Translations under genes and position numbers: made by a program
Assembly: GCF_002135335.1 (NCBI RefSeq)
Contig: NZ_NEGC01000006.1
Coordinates: forward strand, 62,001-126,000
Length of the DNA: 64,000 bases
Source of the DNA: Acinetobacter sp. ANC 4470
Lineage (GTDB): Bacteria; Pseudomonadota; Gammaproteobacteria; Pseudomonadales; Moraxellaceae
Direction: 5' to 3'
Part shown: one piece after another, positions 28,696 through 38,414 of the stretch
How the letters are laid out: each line of letters starts with the position of its first letter
How positions within the stretch are numbered: position 1 is the stretch's first letter
The notes under the pieces: model-generated
What the model was told of the DNA's origin: nothing
The model's database searches: none
The model's input: only the letters and a program-made list of their open reading frames with translations

Positions 28696-29976
28696 ATGGC
28701 ATTAATCGTTCAAAAATATGGCGGTACCTCAATGGGTACTCCCGAGCGCATTTTAAATGTTGCTCGTCGTGTAAAGCGTTGGCATGACCACGGTCACAAG
28801 GTTGTAGTGGTTGTCTCAGCCATGAGTGGCGAAACCAATCGCCTACTTGCTTTAGCGAAAGCCATTACCGAAACCCCTGATCCACGTGAACTCGACCAAA
28901 TGGTCTCTACAGGGGAACAGGTAACGATTTCCATGTTAGCGATGGCACTCAACTCCATTGGGGTTGAAGCTAAGTCTCTAACAGGCCGCCAAGTTGGCAT
29001 TAAAACAGACAGTGCATTCACCAAGGCTCGTATTGGAGCTATCGATACTGATGTTTTAACTGATAATTTAAATGCAGGACGTGTACTTGTTGTAGCTGGT
29101 TTCCAAGGTTTTGATGATCTTGGTAACACCACTACTCTGGGTCGTGGTGGTTCAGATACTTCTGGTGTTGCCATTGCTGCTGCACTTAAAGCAGATGAAT
29201 GCCAAATCTATACAGACGTAGACGGTGTCTATACTACTGATCCACGTGTTGCACCTAAAGCGAAAAAGATAGATCGTATTTCTTTTGAAGAAATGCTTGA
29301 AATGGCATCTTTGGGTTCTAAAGTTCTTCAAATTCGTTCAGTTGAATTTGCAGGGAAGTATCAAGTGCCTTTGCGTGTATTATCAAGCTTTGATAATGAC
29401 AATGATGGCGCATTTGACGAAGACTTTAAACAAAACGTCGGCACTCTTATTACTACTGAATTGGAAGACAACATGGAACAGCCAATTATCTCTGGTATCG
29501 CATTTAACCGTGACGAAGCAAAATTAACGATTCTAGGTGTACCTGATGAACCAGGTATTGCATCTAAAATTTTATGCCCGATTGGTGATGCCAACATTGA
29601 AGTGGATATGATTATCCAAAATGTTGAAGAAGATGGTACAACTGACTTCACCTTCACAGTAAACCGTGGTGAATTAAACAAAGCCAAAGCTATTCTTGAA
29701 AATACTGCACAAAAAATTGGTGCACGTGAAGTTGCAACCCGTTCAGACATCGTTAAAGTGTCAATCGTGGGTGTAGGCATGCGTTCACATGCTGGTGTTG
29801 CAAGCAAAATGTTCACTGCCCTAGCTGAAGAAGGCATCAATATTTTGATGATTTCGACTTCTGAAATTAAGATTTCAGTGATCATTGAAGAAAACTATTT
29901 AGAACTTGCAGTTCGTACACTACACACTGCTTTCGGTTTAGACCGTGAACATGGTGAATCAAGCGTACGCGCATAA
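28696..29976 (+). CDS. lysC: Aspartate kinase
   Basis: LysC phosphorylates aspartate, opening the pathway to lysine, threonine and methionine. The 426 residues begin with KYGGTSMG, contain FQGFDDLGNTTTLGRGGSDTSG, and end in two ACT domains (about 265-425) that bind the feedback inhibitors. Length matches the proteobacterial alpha-chain type. GGA precedes the ATG at a normal distance. An internal start that would give a beta chain was not evident. csrA follows 250 bp downstream, the arrangement known in many gammaproteobacteria. Confidence 0.96.
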   Translation: MALIVQKYGGTSMGTPERILNVARRVKRWHDHGHKVVVVVSAMSGETNRLLALAKAITETPDPRELDQMVSTGEQVTISMLAMALNSIGVEAKSLTGRQVGIKTDSAFTKARIGAIDTDVLTDNLNAGRVLVVAGFQGFDDLGNTTTLGRGGSDTSGVAIAAALKADECQIYTDVDGVYTTDPRVAPKAKKIDRISFEEMLEMASLGSKVLQIRSVEFAGKYQVPLRVLSSFDNDNDGAFDEDFKQNVGTLITTELEDNMEQPIISGIAFNRDEAKLTILGVPDEPGIASKILCPIGDANIEVDMIIQNVEEDGTTDFTFTVNRGELNKAKAILENTAQKIGAREVATRSDIVKVSIVGVGMRSHAGVASKMFTALAEEGINILMISTSEIKISVIIEENYLELAVRTLHTAFGLDREHGESSVRA

Positions 29977-30033
29977 TTCATATCCAATAAAAGTGTCATT
30001 GTTAGACAGTTTTTTAAAAACAATACAAAAAAG

Positions 30034-30067
30034 CAGAGCCACTATAGTTTTTCTTACAGTGGCTCTG
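30034..30067 (+). terminator. Probable terminator after lysC
   Basis: Stem CAGAGCCACT/AGTGGCTCTG with a 14-nt loop and a modest TTATATT tail. It separates lysC from csrA. Confidence 0.65.
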
Positions 30068-30223
30068 TTATATTAACCCTGAGGTTTTAAGAAAATTTTA
30101 ACAAAACTGCATCTTAGGTAATGTTCCTTACATTGCTTTGTTAAAGTTTTCTTTTGATATTTAAGGTTGTGTTTTTTTCATTTTAGATCAATTGCAGGTT
30201 TAGCATTTTGCAAGGAGATAAAC

Positions 30224-30487
30224 ATGCTGATTCTGACTAGACGTGTCGGAGAAACATTAATGATTGGGGACCAAGTCAGTGTAACTGTACTTGGGGTTAA
30301 AGGAAATCAAGTTCGTATTGGTGTAAATGCTCCAAAAGAAGTATCAGTTCACCGTGAAGAGATTTACCAACGTATTCAACATGAACGCGCTATGCACGAA
30401 CATCTTCAACATCTCGATCAAGATTATCAACCTTCGTTTGAAGAAGATAATTTCACACAGAATACCCAGAATAACTTTAATCGTTAA
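30224..30487 (+). CDS. csrA: Carbon storage regulator CsrA
   Basis: CsrA is a dimeric RNA-binding protein that blocks or stabilises mRNAs at GGA motifs. The first 60 residues ([32 protein letters not shown]) are nearly invariant, including the RNA-contacting Arg44-type site in VHREEI. The protein is 87 residues, against 61 in E. coli; the extra tail is polar and Gln/Asn rich, as is usual in Acinetobacter and Moraxellaceae. The ATG at 30224 is preceded by a strong AAGGAG; the longer open frame from 30167 is not needed. The CAAGGAGAT ribosome site itself resembles a CsrA target, so self-repression is plausible. Confidence 0.96.
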   Translation: MLILTRRVGETLMIGDQVSVTVLGVKGNQVRIGVNAPKEVSVHREEIYQRIQHERAMHEHLQHLDQDYQPSFEEDNFTQNTQNNFNR

Positions 30488-30507
30488 ACATTAAATGTTT
30501 TTCTCCT

Positions 30508-30530
30508 AAAGCGGCTTTTCTAAGCCGCTT
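30508..30530. terminator. Hairpin between csrA and rnhB
   Basis: Perfect 10-bp stem AAAGCGGCTT/AAGCCGCTTT on a 3-nt loop, between convergent genes; the T run is short. Confidence 0.75.
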
Positions 30531-30546
30531 TAAATTTATCTAAAGC

Positions 30547-31125
30547 TTAGTTTTGTTCAAGCAAAGCTAATGCTTTTTTTACAGGTGCGTAACTACGACG
30601 GTGTTGATCAATCACACCATGTTCTGCAATCGCTTCAAAATGTGCTTTGGTTGGATAACCTTTGTGTTTAGCAAATCCAAACTGTGGATATTGCACATCA
30701 AGCTCAACCATATCGCGATCTCGCGTTACTTTCGCCAAAATACTGGCAGCTGAAATTTCCGCATGCAAGGCATCCCCGCCAACGATCGCATCACAGCTCA
30801 TCATCAAGCCTTGTGGAACTTTATTTCCGTCCACTAATACATGCTCAGGTGAAATATTTAAAGCTTCCACAGCACGACGCATAGCCAATAATGATGCTTG
30901 AAGAATATTAATTTCATCAATTTCTGCATGACTTGCTTCAGCAATTGCCCAAGCCAATGCTTTTTCTTGTATTTCTACAAATAATTTTTCACGTTTTTTT
31001 TCAGAGAGTTTTTTAGAATCATTCAAACCTTCAATTGGGTTATTCGGATCTAAAATAACTGCAGCAGCAACAACAGAACCAACGAGTGGGCCACGCCCCG
31101 CTTCATCTACACCAGCAATTTTCAT
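30547..31125 (-). CDS. rnhB: Ribonuclease HII
   Basis: RNase HII cuts the RNA strand at single ribonucleotides in DNA and at primers. The 192 residues carry the catalytic DEAGRG (Asp7, Glu8) with later acidic residues in the LVDGN and [12 protein letters not shown] segments. I start at the ATG at 31125; a GTG one codon upstream is in frame. The gene ends at a hairpin shared with csrA. The terminator just upstream at 31149 belongs to the preceding minus-strand gene. Confidence 0.95.
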   Translation of the reverse strand: MKIAGVDEAGRGPLVGSVVAAAVILDPNNPIEGLNDSKKLSEKKREKLFVEIQEKALAWAIAEASHAEIDEINILQASLLAMRRAVEALNISPEHVLVDGNKVPQGLMMSCDAIVGGDALHAEISAASILAKVTRDRDMVELDVQYPQFGFAKHKGYPTKAHFEAIAEHGVIDQHRRSYAPVKKALALLEQN

Positions 31126-31148
31126 CACTTCATCTACCTAGAAAAAAA

Positions 31149-31169
31149 GAGGCTGAACACGTCAGCCTC
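31149..31169 (-). terminator. Terminator upstream of rnhB, belonging to the gene at 31515
   Basis: Minus-strand stem GAGGCTGA/TCAGCCTC with a 5-nt loop and TTTTTTT. It lies 346 bp from the stop of the nearest upstream minus-strand gene, with the 320-bp element between them. Confidence 0.85.
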
Positions 31170-31178
31170 ATTATGAGA

Positions 31179-31498
31179 GTCTGTTGATATTTCACAGATG
31201 CTTGCGACATAAGCCGTATACGGTGCAAGATGTTTAGACGCTACAAAGGGCATGTTTCGCGAAATTTAGTATTCTAAATGAGTAAAACATAACGCAGTAG
31301 CGGCAAAAATGTCCCTGTCCTCGTACTTCGCCTTGCGCTACGACCAAAGCAGCGCTTTAGTCTTGCTCAGGGTTATCACTAAAATGTCCCCAAACTTCGT
31401 TATGAAATTTAACAAGGGGGTCGCCATTGTCTGCATTTCATGCCTTGTTTGCATTATTTTAGCGAATAACGCAATACATGGCTGAAATATCAACAGAC
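31179..31498. mobile_element. 320-bp non-coding element with perfect 16-bp terminal inverted repeats
   Basis: The ends GTCTGTTGATATTTCA (31179-31194) and its exact reverse complement (31483-31498) enclose DNA with no coding frame. Inside is a nested fold: CGCTAC/GTAGCG (31239-31244, 31297-31302), ATGTTT/AAACAT (31252-31257, 31285-31290) and ATTTAG/CTAAAT (31264-31269, 31274-31279). AAAATGTCCC occurs twice (31306-31315, 31381-31390). It lies 16 bp after a stop codon and before that gene's terminator, as if inserted. It looks like a MITE-type element or a repeated structured RNA. No target duplication was found. Confidence 0.6.
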
Positions 31499-31514
31499 CC
31501 TTCTTTATTGACAA

Positions 31515-31889
31515 TTATTGCACTGCTTCAGCGACGCATGCATTAATGGTTTTAGTAACAGCATTTACAACAATCGTGTTACGTGCTGCTGGATCAATGG
31601 CTGCTGCTGCCAAATCTACAGCTGTTACGCTTTGTGGCGCTTTTTCACTTACACAGCCACAAATTTCAGACTGAATATTTTGTTTTTGAGTTGCTGTCAT
31701 CAATTTCGCTGCAGTTTGCCATGCAGCAGTATTATTTAACTCTGTTGTACATTTTGCATTAATGGCAATTTTAAGTGCAGTATTGCCAAGTTGCTGAGTT
31801 GTAGATTGCATGCCTGTTGTTGTGTTAGTTGAAACACAAGCAGTTAAAGCCAAAGCGAGAGGTGCAAGTACAGCAATTAATTTTTTCAC
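31515..31889 (-). CDS. Small lipoprotein with conserved four-cysteine pattern, hypothetical
   Basis: The 124-residue product has a signal peptide with lipobox LTAC (Cys18). The mature part has Cys47, Cys77, Cys79 and Cys118, with the segment EICGCVSEKAP. It is a clear paralogue of the gene at 32737: both have C-x29-C-x-C-x38-C and share the ELN..WQ.AA and CVSE/D elements. The start is a GTG preceded by AAGGA. Function unknown; disulfide-stabilised periplasmic protein is a reasonable guess. Cytochrome b561 is divergent from it. Confidence 0.7.
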   Translation of the reverse strand: MKKLIAVLAPLALALTACVSTNTTTGMQSTTQQLGNTALKIAINAKCTTELNNTAAWQTAAKLMTATQKQNIQSEICGCVSEKAPQSVTAVDLAAAAIDPAARNTIVVNAVTKTINACVAEAVQ

Positions 31890-32112
31890 AGGAAATATCC
31901 TTGGTTATAAAATAGATTGCGCGTATTTTGCCGAATCTTGGATACAGAAGAAATGTATATTTCATTGCAATTTCACATGACGACATCATGTGGTTAAAAA
32001 CCATACCGCTTTCAGCGTTGCAAGAATTATACGCTTTGTTCTATATTCAAGGTTTTTAAATGACTGTAATTTGATTAGCATAACTAAACTAAAAATCACA
32101 TGTTGGTACAAC

Positions 32113-32667
32113 ATGCAAAGTACTTCACAACACTATACCCGCACAGCACAAATACTCCATTGGCTGATGGCCATCATTTTCATTGCAGCATGGTTGATTG
32201 GTTTTTATAGTGGAAATTTCTTAAGTTATGATGTTGATGGTAGCTTTAAAGGTCAAGTGATTAGCTTACATAAAAACATCGCAACAACCATTATATTCCT
32301 CGTGTTAATTCGACTGTTTTGGCGCTATACCCATCCTGCTCCGCAGCTCCCAGATACTATGTCACCCACGATGAAAGTCTTAGCACATCTTGGACATTTA
32401 GCCTTATATTTAATGTTGCTGGCATTACCCATTACAGGTTGTTTGTTTAGCTGGAGTGCTGGACACCCCGCACCTGTTTTATATTTATTTGAAATACCCC
32501 GTCTGGTTCAAGACGATCCTGACATTTTAGCGATCGTGAAGCCAGTCCATATTTATTTATCTTGGTTTGCTGGCTTTCTAGTCATTGGTCATATCACCGC
32601 AGCGTTAAAACATCATTTTATCGACAAAGATAATATTTTACGTAGTATGACTCGACAAGATAAATAA
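32113..32667 (+). CDS. Cytochrome b561
   Basis: A diheme membrane protein that passes electrons between quinol and a partner, sometimes dissolved superoxide (CybB type). The 184 residues hold four membrane helices with the typical heme histidines in QILHWLMA (His15), SLHKNIAT, LAHLGHLALY and VHIYLSWF/GHITAALKHHF. The conserved protein starts at the ATG at 32113; the open frame extends up to 31990 but lacks a ribosome site and conserved residues. It stands between two paralogous four-cysteine secreted proteins. Confidence 0.88.
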   Translation: MQSTSQHYTRTAQILHWLMAIIFIAAWLIGFYSGNFLSYDVDGSFKGQVISLHKNIATTIIFLVLIRLFWRYTHPAPQLPDTMSPTMKVLAHLGHLALYLMLLALPITGCLFSWSAGHPAPVLYLFEIPRLVQDDPDILAIVKPVHIYLSWFAGFLVIGHITAALKHHFIDKDNILRSMTRQDK

Positions 32668-32685
32668 GACATTAAAGTCCAACAT

Positions 32686-32725
32686 AAAAAAAGCCACATC
32701 AGCTATACACCAATGTGGCTTTTTT
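32686..32725. terminator. Bidirectional terminator after cytochrome b561
   Basis: Stem AAAAAAGCCACAT/ATGTGGCTTTTTT with a 13-nt loop, between convergent genes. Confidence 0.92.
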
Positions 32726-32736
32726 ACAGCTCAAAC

Positions 32737-33099
32737 TTAGTTCAGTGCTTCTTGAGCACACCCTTTAACACTATTTAATACCGCTTGTTTAATCAGACTA
32801 TTTTTCGCAGATTCACTGACTGATGCCAAAGCCAAGTCTTTGGCTGAAATGTTGTTGAGTGCATGATCACTCACACAAGCACAGATTTGTTTTTGTAAAC
32901 CCGTTTGGCGTTCTGCACTCATAAAAAATGCAGCCGATTGCCAAATTTTTGAATCATTTAATTCACTTTTACAACCTTGCTCTAATACAGGCTTCAACAT
33001 TTTCTGTGTTAAAGAATGATTCTGATTAGTTGCAAAAACCGACATCGAACCAATCACCAAACCAGCAACCAATATCCAACAAAGACTCTTTTTCACCAT
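32737..33099 (-). CDS. Secreted four-cysteine protein, paralogue of 31515 product
   Basis: The 120-residue product has a signal peptide cleaved near VFA-TNQ (residue 23) and no lipobox, so it should be soluble in the periplasm. Cys43, Cys73, Cys75 and Cys114 match the 31515 protein exactly in spacing, with shared CKSELND and QICACVSD segments. The ATG follows AGG by 4 bases. Its gene is convergent with cytochrome b561. Function unknown; it is not a recognised family to me. Confidence 0.7.
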   Translation of the reverse strand: MVKKSLCWILVAGLVIGSMSVFATNQNHSLTQKMLKPVLEQGCKSELNDSKIWQSAAFFMSAERQTGLQKQICACVSDHALNNISAKDLALASVSESAKNSLIKQAVLNSVKGCAQEALN

Positions 33100-33182
33100 A
33101 GAACCTAATTTTTAACCTTAATACTTTAACGGATCAACCTATTAATCCGTTAAATGAACCAGTGTATTTAAGATCTGATCAA

Positions 33183-34187
<1,005 letters not shown>

Positions 34188-34209
34188 CTAATCCTTAAAA
34201 ATAAAAAAA

Positions 34210-34231
34210 GGTGCAAACTTAAGTTTACACC
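34210..34231 (-). terminator. Terminator after the NCS2 permease
   Basis: Minus-strand stem GGTGTAAACTT/AAGTTTGCACC with one G-U pair and then seven T residues. It separates the permease from the deaminase, so the two may be separately transcribed. Confidence 0.82.
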
Positions 34232-34292
34232 CTGAGACATGTTGAACATTCATAAATAAAAGTTCAACACGCTGTACTGTGAATTTGGAAAA

Positions 34293-35615
34293 TTAACCAC
34301 CAAATAATACAAATTTTAATGCCCAAAGTGCGGCAATGATCCACACCATATAAGGTACAGTTTTCGCTTTACCAGTGAATAATTTGATTAGTGCATAGCT
34401 AATGAAACCCATCGCAATACCATCTGCAATTGAATATGTGAATGGCATAAATACGATGGTTAAAAAGGCAGGAACGGCTTCAGTGATATCATCCCATTCG
34501 ATATGAACAATACCTTGAATCATTAATACACCTACAAACAACAATGCAGGCGCTGTAGCAAAACTTGGCACCGATTGCGCAAGTGGCGCTAAAAAGAGGC
34601 ACAATAAGAACAAAATGCCCACAACTACAGCCGTTAAACCTGTACGACCACCCGCAGCAACACCCGCAGATGATTCAATATAAGGTGTAGTTGAAGATGT
34701 ACCCAAAGCCGCACCAGCAACAATTGCAGTTGAGTCTGCAAAAAGTGCTTTTTTCAAACGAGGCAATTTACCATCTTTCAATAAACCAGCACGATGCGAT
34801 ACACCAACCAATGTTCCCGTTGAGTCAAACAAATCGACCAAGAAGAAAACAAAGATTACACCCACTAAACTTGCAGTGAATAAACCTTTAAAATCCATTT
34901 GCATAAATGTTGGCGCAATGGATGGCACTTGACCTATAAAACCTTGGAATTGGTTATAGCCCAATACGGTTGAAATAGCCGTAACTGCCAAAATACTAAT
35001 AATAATTGCACCACGCACCTTAAATTGATGCATGACTACAACCATTAAGAAACCCAGCAATGCAAGAATAACCGAAGGTTGTTTTAAATCACCCAAACCC
35101 ACTAAAGTCGCAGGGTTAGCAACAATAATACCGGCATTTTTTAGTGCAACCAAAGCAAGAAAAAGACCAATACCACCACCAATTGCCAGTTTTAATGACA
35201 TTGGGATAGCATTAACAATTGCCTCTCGAATTTTAAACATGCTAATGACAATAAATACCAAACCTGATACAAACACAGCTGCAAGTGCTGTTTGCCAAGG
35301 CACGCCCATACCCATACATACAGAATAAGTAAAGTAAGCATTTAGCCCCATACCAGGTGCTAATGCAATTGGATAATTTGCAATAAGCCCCATTACCAAA
35401 CAACCAATTGCGGCTGCAAGACAAGTTGCTACAAACACAGCCCCATGATCCATCCCCGTTTCGGATAAAATCATTGGATTAACAATAATGATGTAACACA
35501 TTGTTAGGAAAGTAGTTACACCAGCAAGAACTTCGGTGCGAAAATTGGTTTTGTTTTCGCTCAACTTAAATAAGCGTTCAAGCATATTCTCTGAAGATGG
35601 ACTAGGAGTCGTCAT
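34293..35615 (-). CDS. NCS2 family purine permease (AzgA/AdeP type)
   Basis: A 440-residue membrane transporter with about 12-14 helices. The FLTMCYIIIVNPMIL and LAPGMGLNAYFTY motifs, and DLFDSTGTLVG, are those of the COG2252 adenine/guanine/hypoxanthine permeases of the NCS2 family. It probably imports purine bases by proton symport into the pathway served by the deaminase downstream. AGGGG precedes the ATG by seven bases. A 16-bp perfect inverted repeat lies 40 bp upstream, outside the coding region. Confidence 0.88.
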   Translation of the reverse strand: MTTPSPSSENMLERLFKLSENKTNFRTEVLAGVTTFLTMCYIIIVNPMILSETGMDHGAVFVATCLAAAIGCLVMGLIANYPIALAPGMGLNAYFTYSVCMGMGVPWQTALAAVFVSGLVFIVISMFKIREAIVNAIPMSLKLAIGGGIGLFLALVALKNAGIIVANPATLVGLGDLKQPSVILALLGFLMVVVMHQFKVRGAIIISILAVTAISTVLGYNQFQGFIGQVPSIAPTFMQMDFKGLFTASLVGVIFVFFLVDLFDSTGTLVGVSHRAGLLKDGKLPRLKKALFADSTAIVAGAALGTSSTTPYIESSAGVAAGGRTGLTAVVVGILFLLCLFLAPLAQSVPSFATAPALLFVGVLMIQGIVHIEWDDITEAVPAFLTIVFMPFTYSIADGIAMGFISYALIKLFTGKAKTVPYMVWIIAALWALKFVLFGG

Positions 35616-35654
35616 GACTTCACCCCTGTAAGTAAACTTTATGCTATCAGCACG

Positions 35655-35702
35655 CTATAAAATTAATGATCCGCATAACACAAATCATCATTAATTTTAT
35701 AG
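35655..35702. promoter_or_regulatory. 16-bp perfect inverted repeat upstream of the purine permease
   Basis: Arms at 35655-35670 and 35687-35702 are exact reverse complements around a 16-nt centre. The spacing from the permease start (40 bp) suits an operator pair or an mRNA leader hairpin. It does not resemble the purine riboswitch core I know. The rest of 35616-35990 holds only this and a terminator at 35808. Confidence 0.5.
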
Positions 35703-35807
35703 ATGTCTAAGCAATGGATATGCCAATATTTCCATTCAAAAATAAGTATATTGAACAATTCCTCATTACAGCCCAAATAGCCAAATGACAAAAATTGTAA
35801 ACAAAAA

Positions 35808-35830
35808 AGCCGCATAACTTTTATGCAGCT
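35808..35830 (-). terminator. Terminator of the gene at 35991
   Basis: Minus-strand stem AGCTGCATAA/TTATGCGGCT with one G-U pair, followed by TTTTTTG. Confidence 0.78.
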
Positions 35831-35990
35831 CACTTAATTCAAAAAAATCAAATACTTGTTTAATAAACAATATGATTCAAATATGGTCATGGCAAATTAT
35901 AACACAATGATTTTTTATTGTTTCTAAAATTTATTTTTAACTAAAATTCAATAAGATATTAATTTAATCGGCTAAGGTCATAATCTCATA

Positions 35991-36221
35991 TTATTTCTTT
36001 GACTGAACAATAAACCGAGCTAAAGGCTCTGTGGTTACGTCTTCAATTTCAGCATTTTGGATAATAAGATTAGGATTAGAATCTATTACATTTAGTGACT
36101 GATGAGCATCATAAATCAACTGATTAACTTCATTCTTTTTTTTACGTTCAGCATCCTGATAAACATAATATCCTAATAGCACTACGATAAGAATAAAGAT
36201 GGGAATGAGTAATTTTTTCAT
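35991..36221 (-). CDS. Small single-helix membrane protein, hypothetical
   Basis: The 76 residues start with a hydrophobic helix (about 4-20) after MKK, then a charged region ERKKKNEVN and an unremarkable soluble tail. I do not recognise it. It could be a membrane-anchored or secreted small protein. It stands alone; its ATG lacks a strong ribosome site (start region AAAATTTTGTTATG). Confidence 0.5.
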   Translation of the reverse strand: MKKLLIPIFILIVVLLGYYVYQDAERKKKNEVNQLIYDAHQSLNVIDSNPNLIIQNAEIEDVTTEPLARFIVQSKK

Positions 36222-36469
36222 AACAAAATTTTATTATTTTAAAAACTTTTAATTATATTAATAAATAATAGCACAAAAAAAATGATACACAACATATTTT
36301 TTAAAATATTTTAACGCTTATTAAAGCTAACAATATAATTATATTATCATTATCAAACTAAGTGGTTATTTAGCAAATCCCCCTTAGTCATCTCTACACA
36401 CTCAAAACATGATTCTTGGCTGAAATCATTTTCAAGCAATTCATAAACTTTATACCCCACACGAAGAGA

Positions 36470-36493
36470 AAATCCTGAGCAATGTCAGGATTT
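36470..36493. terminator. Terminator of yaaA
   Basis: Stem AAATCCTGA/TCAGGATTT with loop GCAATG, 22 bp after the yaaA stop; a T run follows on both strands. Confidence 0.75.
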
Positions 36494-36514
36494 TTCTGTC
36501 TTTAAAAGACCAAC

Positions 36515-37294
36515 TTAAAGCACTTTTTCATCACGCTTAAAGACCAACTCACCCCGAAGTGAACTATCAGCATCAAAATAATAACCATCGGTATTGAATG
36601 ATTTTAAGTCCTCAACTTTATTTAATTGATTTTCAATAATATATCGAGCCATCAAGCCGCGTGCTTTTTTAGCATAAAAACTAATGACTTTATATTTACC
36701 ATTTTTTTGATCTAAAAACACAGGCTTAATGATTTCAGCTTTAAGTTTACGTTCAATGACGGATTTATAGTATTCATCTGAAGCAATATTGACCAATAAT
36801 TCTGAATTGGCTTGATCCAAATCATCATTTATTAAATTGGTAATTTTATCTCCCCAGAATTCATATAAGTTATGACCACGTGAATTGTGTAATTTTGTGC
36901 CCATTTCTAAGCGATACGGCATCATCAAATCCAAAGGTCGTAATACACCATATAATCCAGATAACATCCTTAAATGTTGTTGCGCATATTCAAGTTTTTG
37001 ATCATTTAGATTGTAAGCATCTAAACCTGTATAAACATCACCTTTAAATGCAAATAAAGCCTGGCGTGCATTCGAAAAATTAAACTCTAATTGCCAATCA
37101 TTGAAACGGTCTACATTCAAGTTGGCAATTTTTTCGCTCACGCTCATTAAATTAACAATATCCGTAGCAGACAGTTTACGACTTAGGTCTATAAGTTGTT
37201 GTGAATGTTCCAGCAATCTTGGTAAAGTATGTGCATCGGTAGGAAGTGCAGATTCATAATCTAAAGTCTTAGCAGGAGAAATTAAGGCGAGCAT
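36515..37294 (-). CDS. yaaA: Peroxide stress protein YaaA
   Basis: YaaA (DUF328/UPF0246) lowers free iron during hydrogen peroxide stress and binds DNA. The 259-residue protein has the [14 protein letters not shown] start, the [25 protein letters not shown] block and the [11 protein letters not shown] segment typical of the family. The ATG at 37294 is preferred over an upstream in-frame start at 37324 because AGG lies six bases before it and it matches the conserved beginning. Divergent from the hydrolase at 37419. Confidence 0.93.
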   Translation of the reverse strand: MLALISPAKTLDYESALPTDAHTLPRLLEHSQQLIDLSRKLSATDIVNLMSVSEKIANLNVDRFNDWQLEFNFSNARQALFAFKGDVYTGLDAYNLNDQKLEYAQQHLRMLSGLYGVLRPLDLMMPYRLEMGTKLHNSRGHNLYEFWGDKITNLINDDLDQANSELLVNIASDEYYKSVIERKLKAEIIKPVFLDQKNGKYKVISFYAKKARGLMARYIIENQLNKVEDLKSFNTDGYYFDADSSLRGELVFKRDEKVL

Positions 37295-37418
37295 GGACAA
37301 CCTGATCAAAAAATAATTAAACAAACTATAACAGTAGACTTATTTTATTTCCAATTTGTGTTTTTACTGAACATTATCGGTAAAATACCCCATTCTCCTG
37401 TTATTAGTCATTTGTAAT

Positions 37419-38054
37419 ATGTCCGAGCAAATTTTCATTCAAGGTCCTGCAGGTCAAATTGAACTTTTTGTTGATTATCCACAAGGTGAAGTGAAAGGAT
37501 TCGCGGTTGTATGCCACCCTCATCCATTGCAAGGTGGTACCCCACAACATAAAGTTCCAACGCTTCTTGCTCAAATGTTTCTTGAGCGCGGTTGTATTGT
37601 ATACCGTCCTAGCTTCCGTGGTTCAGGTCAAAGCATTGGTGTGCATGATGAAGGCTTTGGTGAAACGGATGATACTCTAGAAGTAATTAAACAGATGCGT
37701 TCCAAACATATTAGCCTGCCTTTTTATGCTGGCGGCTTTAGTTTTGGAGCACATGTGATGGCTAAAAGTTATCATGCACTACCTGACGAAATAAAACCTA
37801 AGCAATTGATTTTATGTGGCTTACCAACTGCCACTGTTGCGGGTTTGCGTCATTATGTTACCCCCGAAATTAAGGGTGATATTTTATTTATTCATGGTGA
37901 AGGTGATGAAGTCACTTTATTGTCAGACTTAATTACTTGGGCAAAACCCCAACGTCACCTATTGACTATCTTGCCTAATGCAAACCATTTCTTTACTGGC
38001 TATTTAAAACAATTGCGTATTGCGATTTCTCGTTTTCTAATTTCACCTTCTTAA
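37419..38054 (+). CDS. Alpha/beta hydrolase
   Basis: A 211-residue protein with the alpha/beta hydrolase fold. The nucleophile elbow is GGFSFGAH (Ser at about residue 110), and the catalytic His lies in NANHFFTG near the end. The VVCHPHPLQGGTPQHKVP segment is typical of the YfhR/KANL3-like small hydrolases annotated in many proteobacteria. Substrate unknown. It is a single gene ending at a strong terminator. Confidence 0.85.
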   Translation: MSEQIFIQGPAGQIELFVDYPQGEVKGFAVVCHPHPLQGGTPQHKVPTLLAQMFLERGCIVYRPSFRGSGQSIGVHDEGFGETDDTLEVIKQMRSKHISLPFYAGGFSFGAHVMAKSYHALPDEIKPKQLILCGLPTATVAGLRHYVTPEIKGDILFIHGEGDEVTLLSDLITWAKPQRHLLTILPNANHFFTGYLKQLRIAISRFLISPS

Positions 38055-38097
38055 ATTAACACTTGAAGTACAACACCTAGCTACTTGGCTAATACCT

Positions 38098-38128
38098 GAC
38101 TCGGACTCTTAAATCCGAGTCTTTTTTT
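38098..38128 (+). terminator. Terminator of the hydrolase gene
   Basis: Stem GACTCGGA/TCCGAGTC with a loop of 8 nt followed by seven T residues. Confidence 0.92.
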
Positions 38129-38414
38129 GAGCGATAGTTCAATCTATGTGCGATCCTTACAATCTATGATCAGGGTCATGTTAAAAATCGCTGCCTTTGG
38201 CAAGGTACTATCACACTAAGCCATGAGTCTTTTCATTGCTTAGTCTTTGCCATACGCTGTATGAGTTGCACGAAATAACAAATGCTATAGATCCCCCCTT
38301 TCCAAAATGAATCATTTTGCACTTCATTTGAGAATCTAAGAACTATATAATCAAATACTTAGCCAAGTATGGCTTTAGATGTTCGGAAACATTTTTAATA
38401 GTTAGAGGGATATT
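38129..38414. other. Gene-free stretch before the DUF2147 gene
   Basis: No supported gene. It has partial inverted repeats: CTAAGC/GCTTAG (38216-38221, 38237-38242) inside a longer imperfect pairing that starts near GGCAAGG and ends near TTTGCC. This could be a folded leader or nothing. GAGGGA precedes the ATG of the next gene. Confidence 0.35.

Noticed and set aside
29361..29885. 174-residue minus-strand frame inside lysC
   Set aside because: Antisense to aspartate kinase, no start signals and no recognisable motif.
31129..31514. CRISPR-like array in the repeat-bearing gap
   Set aside because: The repeats are inverted ends and hairpins, not regularly spaced direct repeats with unique spacers.
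36345..36365. Partial Fur-box match upstream of the gene at 35991
   Set aside because: Only the first half of the consensus matches (GATAATGATAAT) and the second half does not; it lies 130 bp from the start, so support is too weak.
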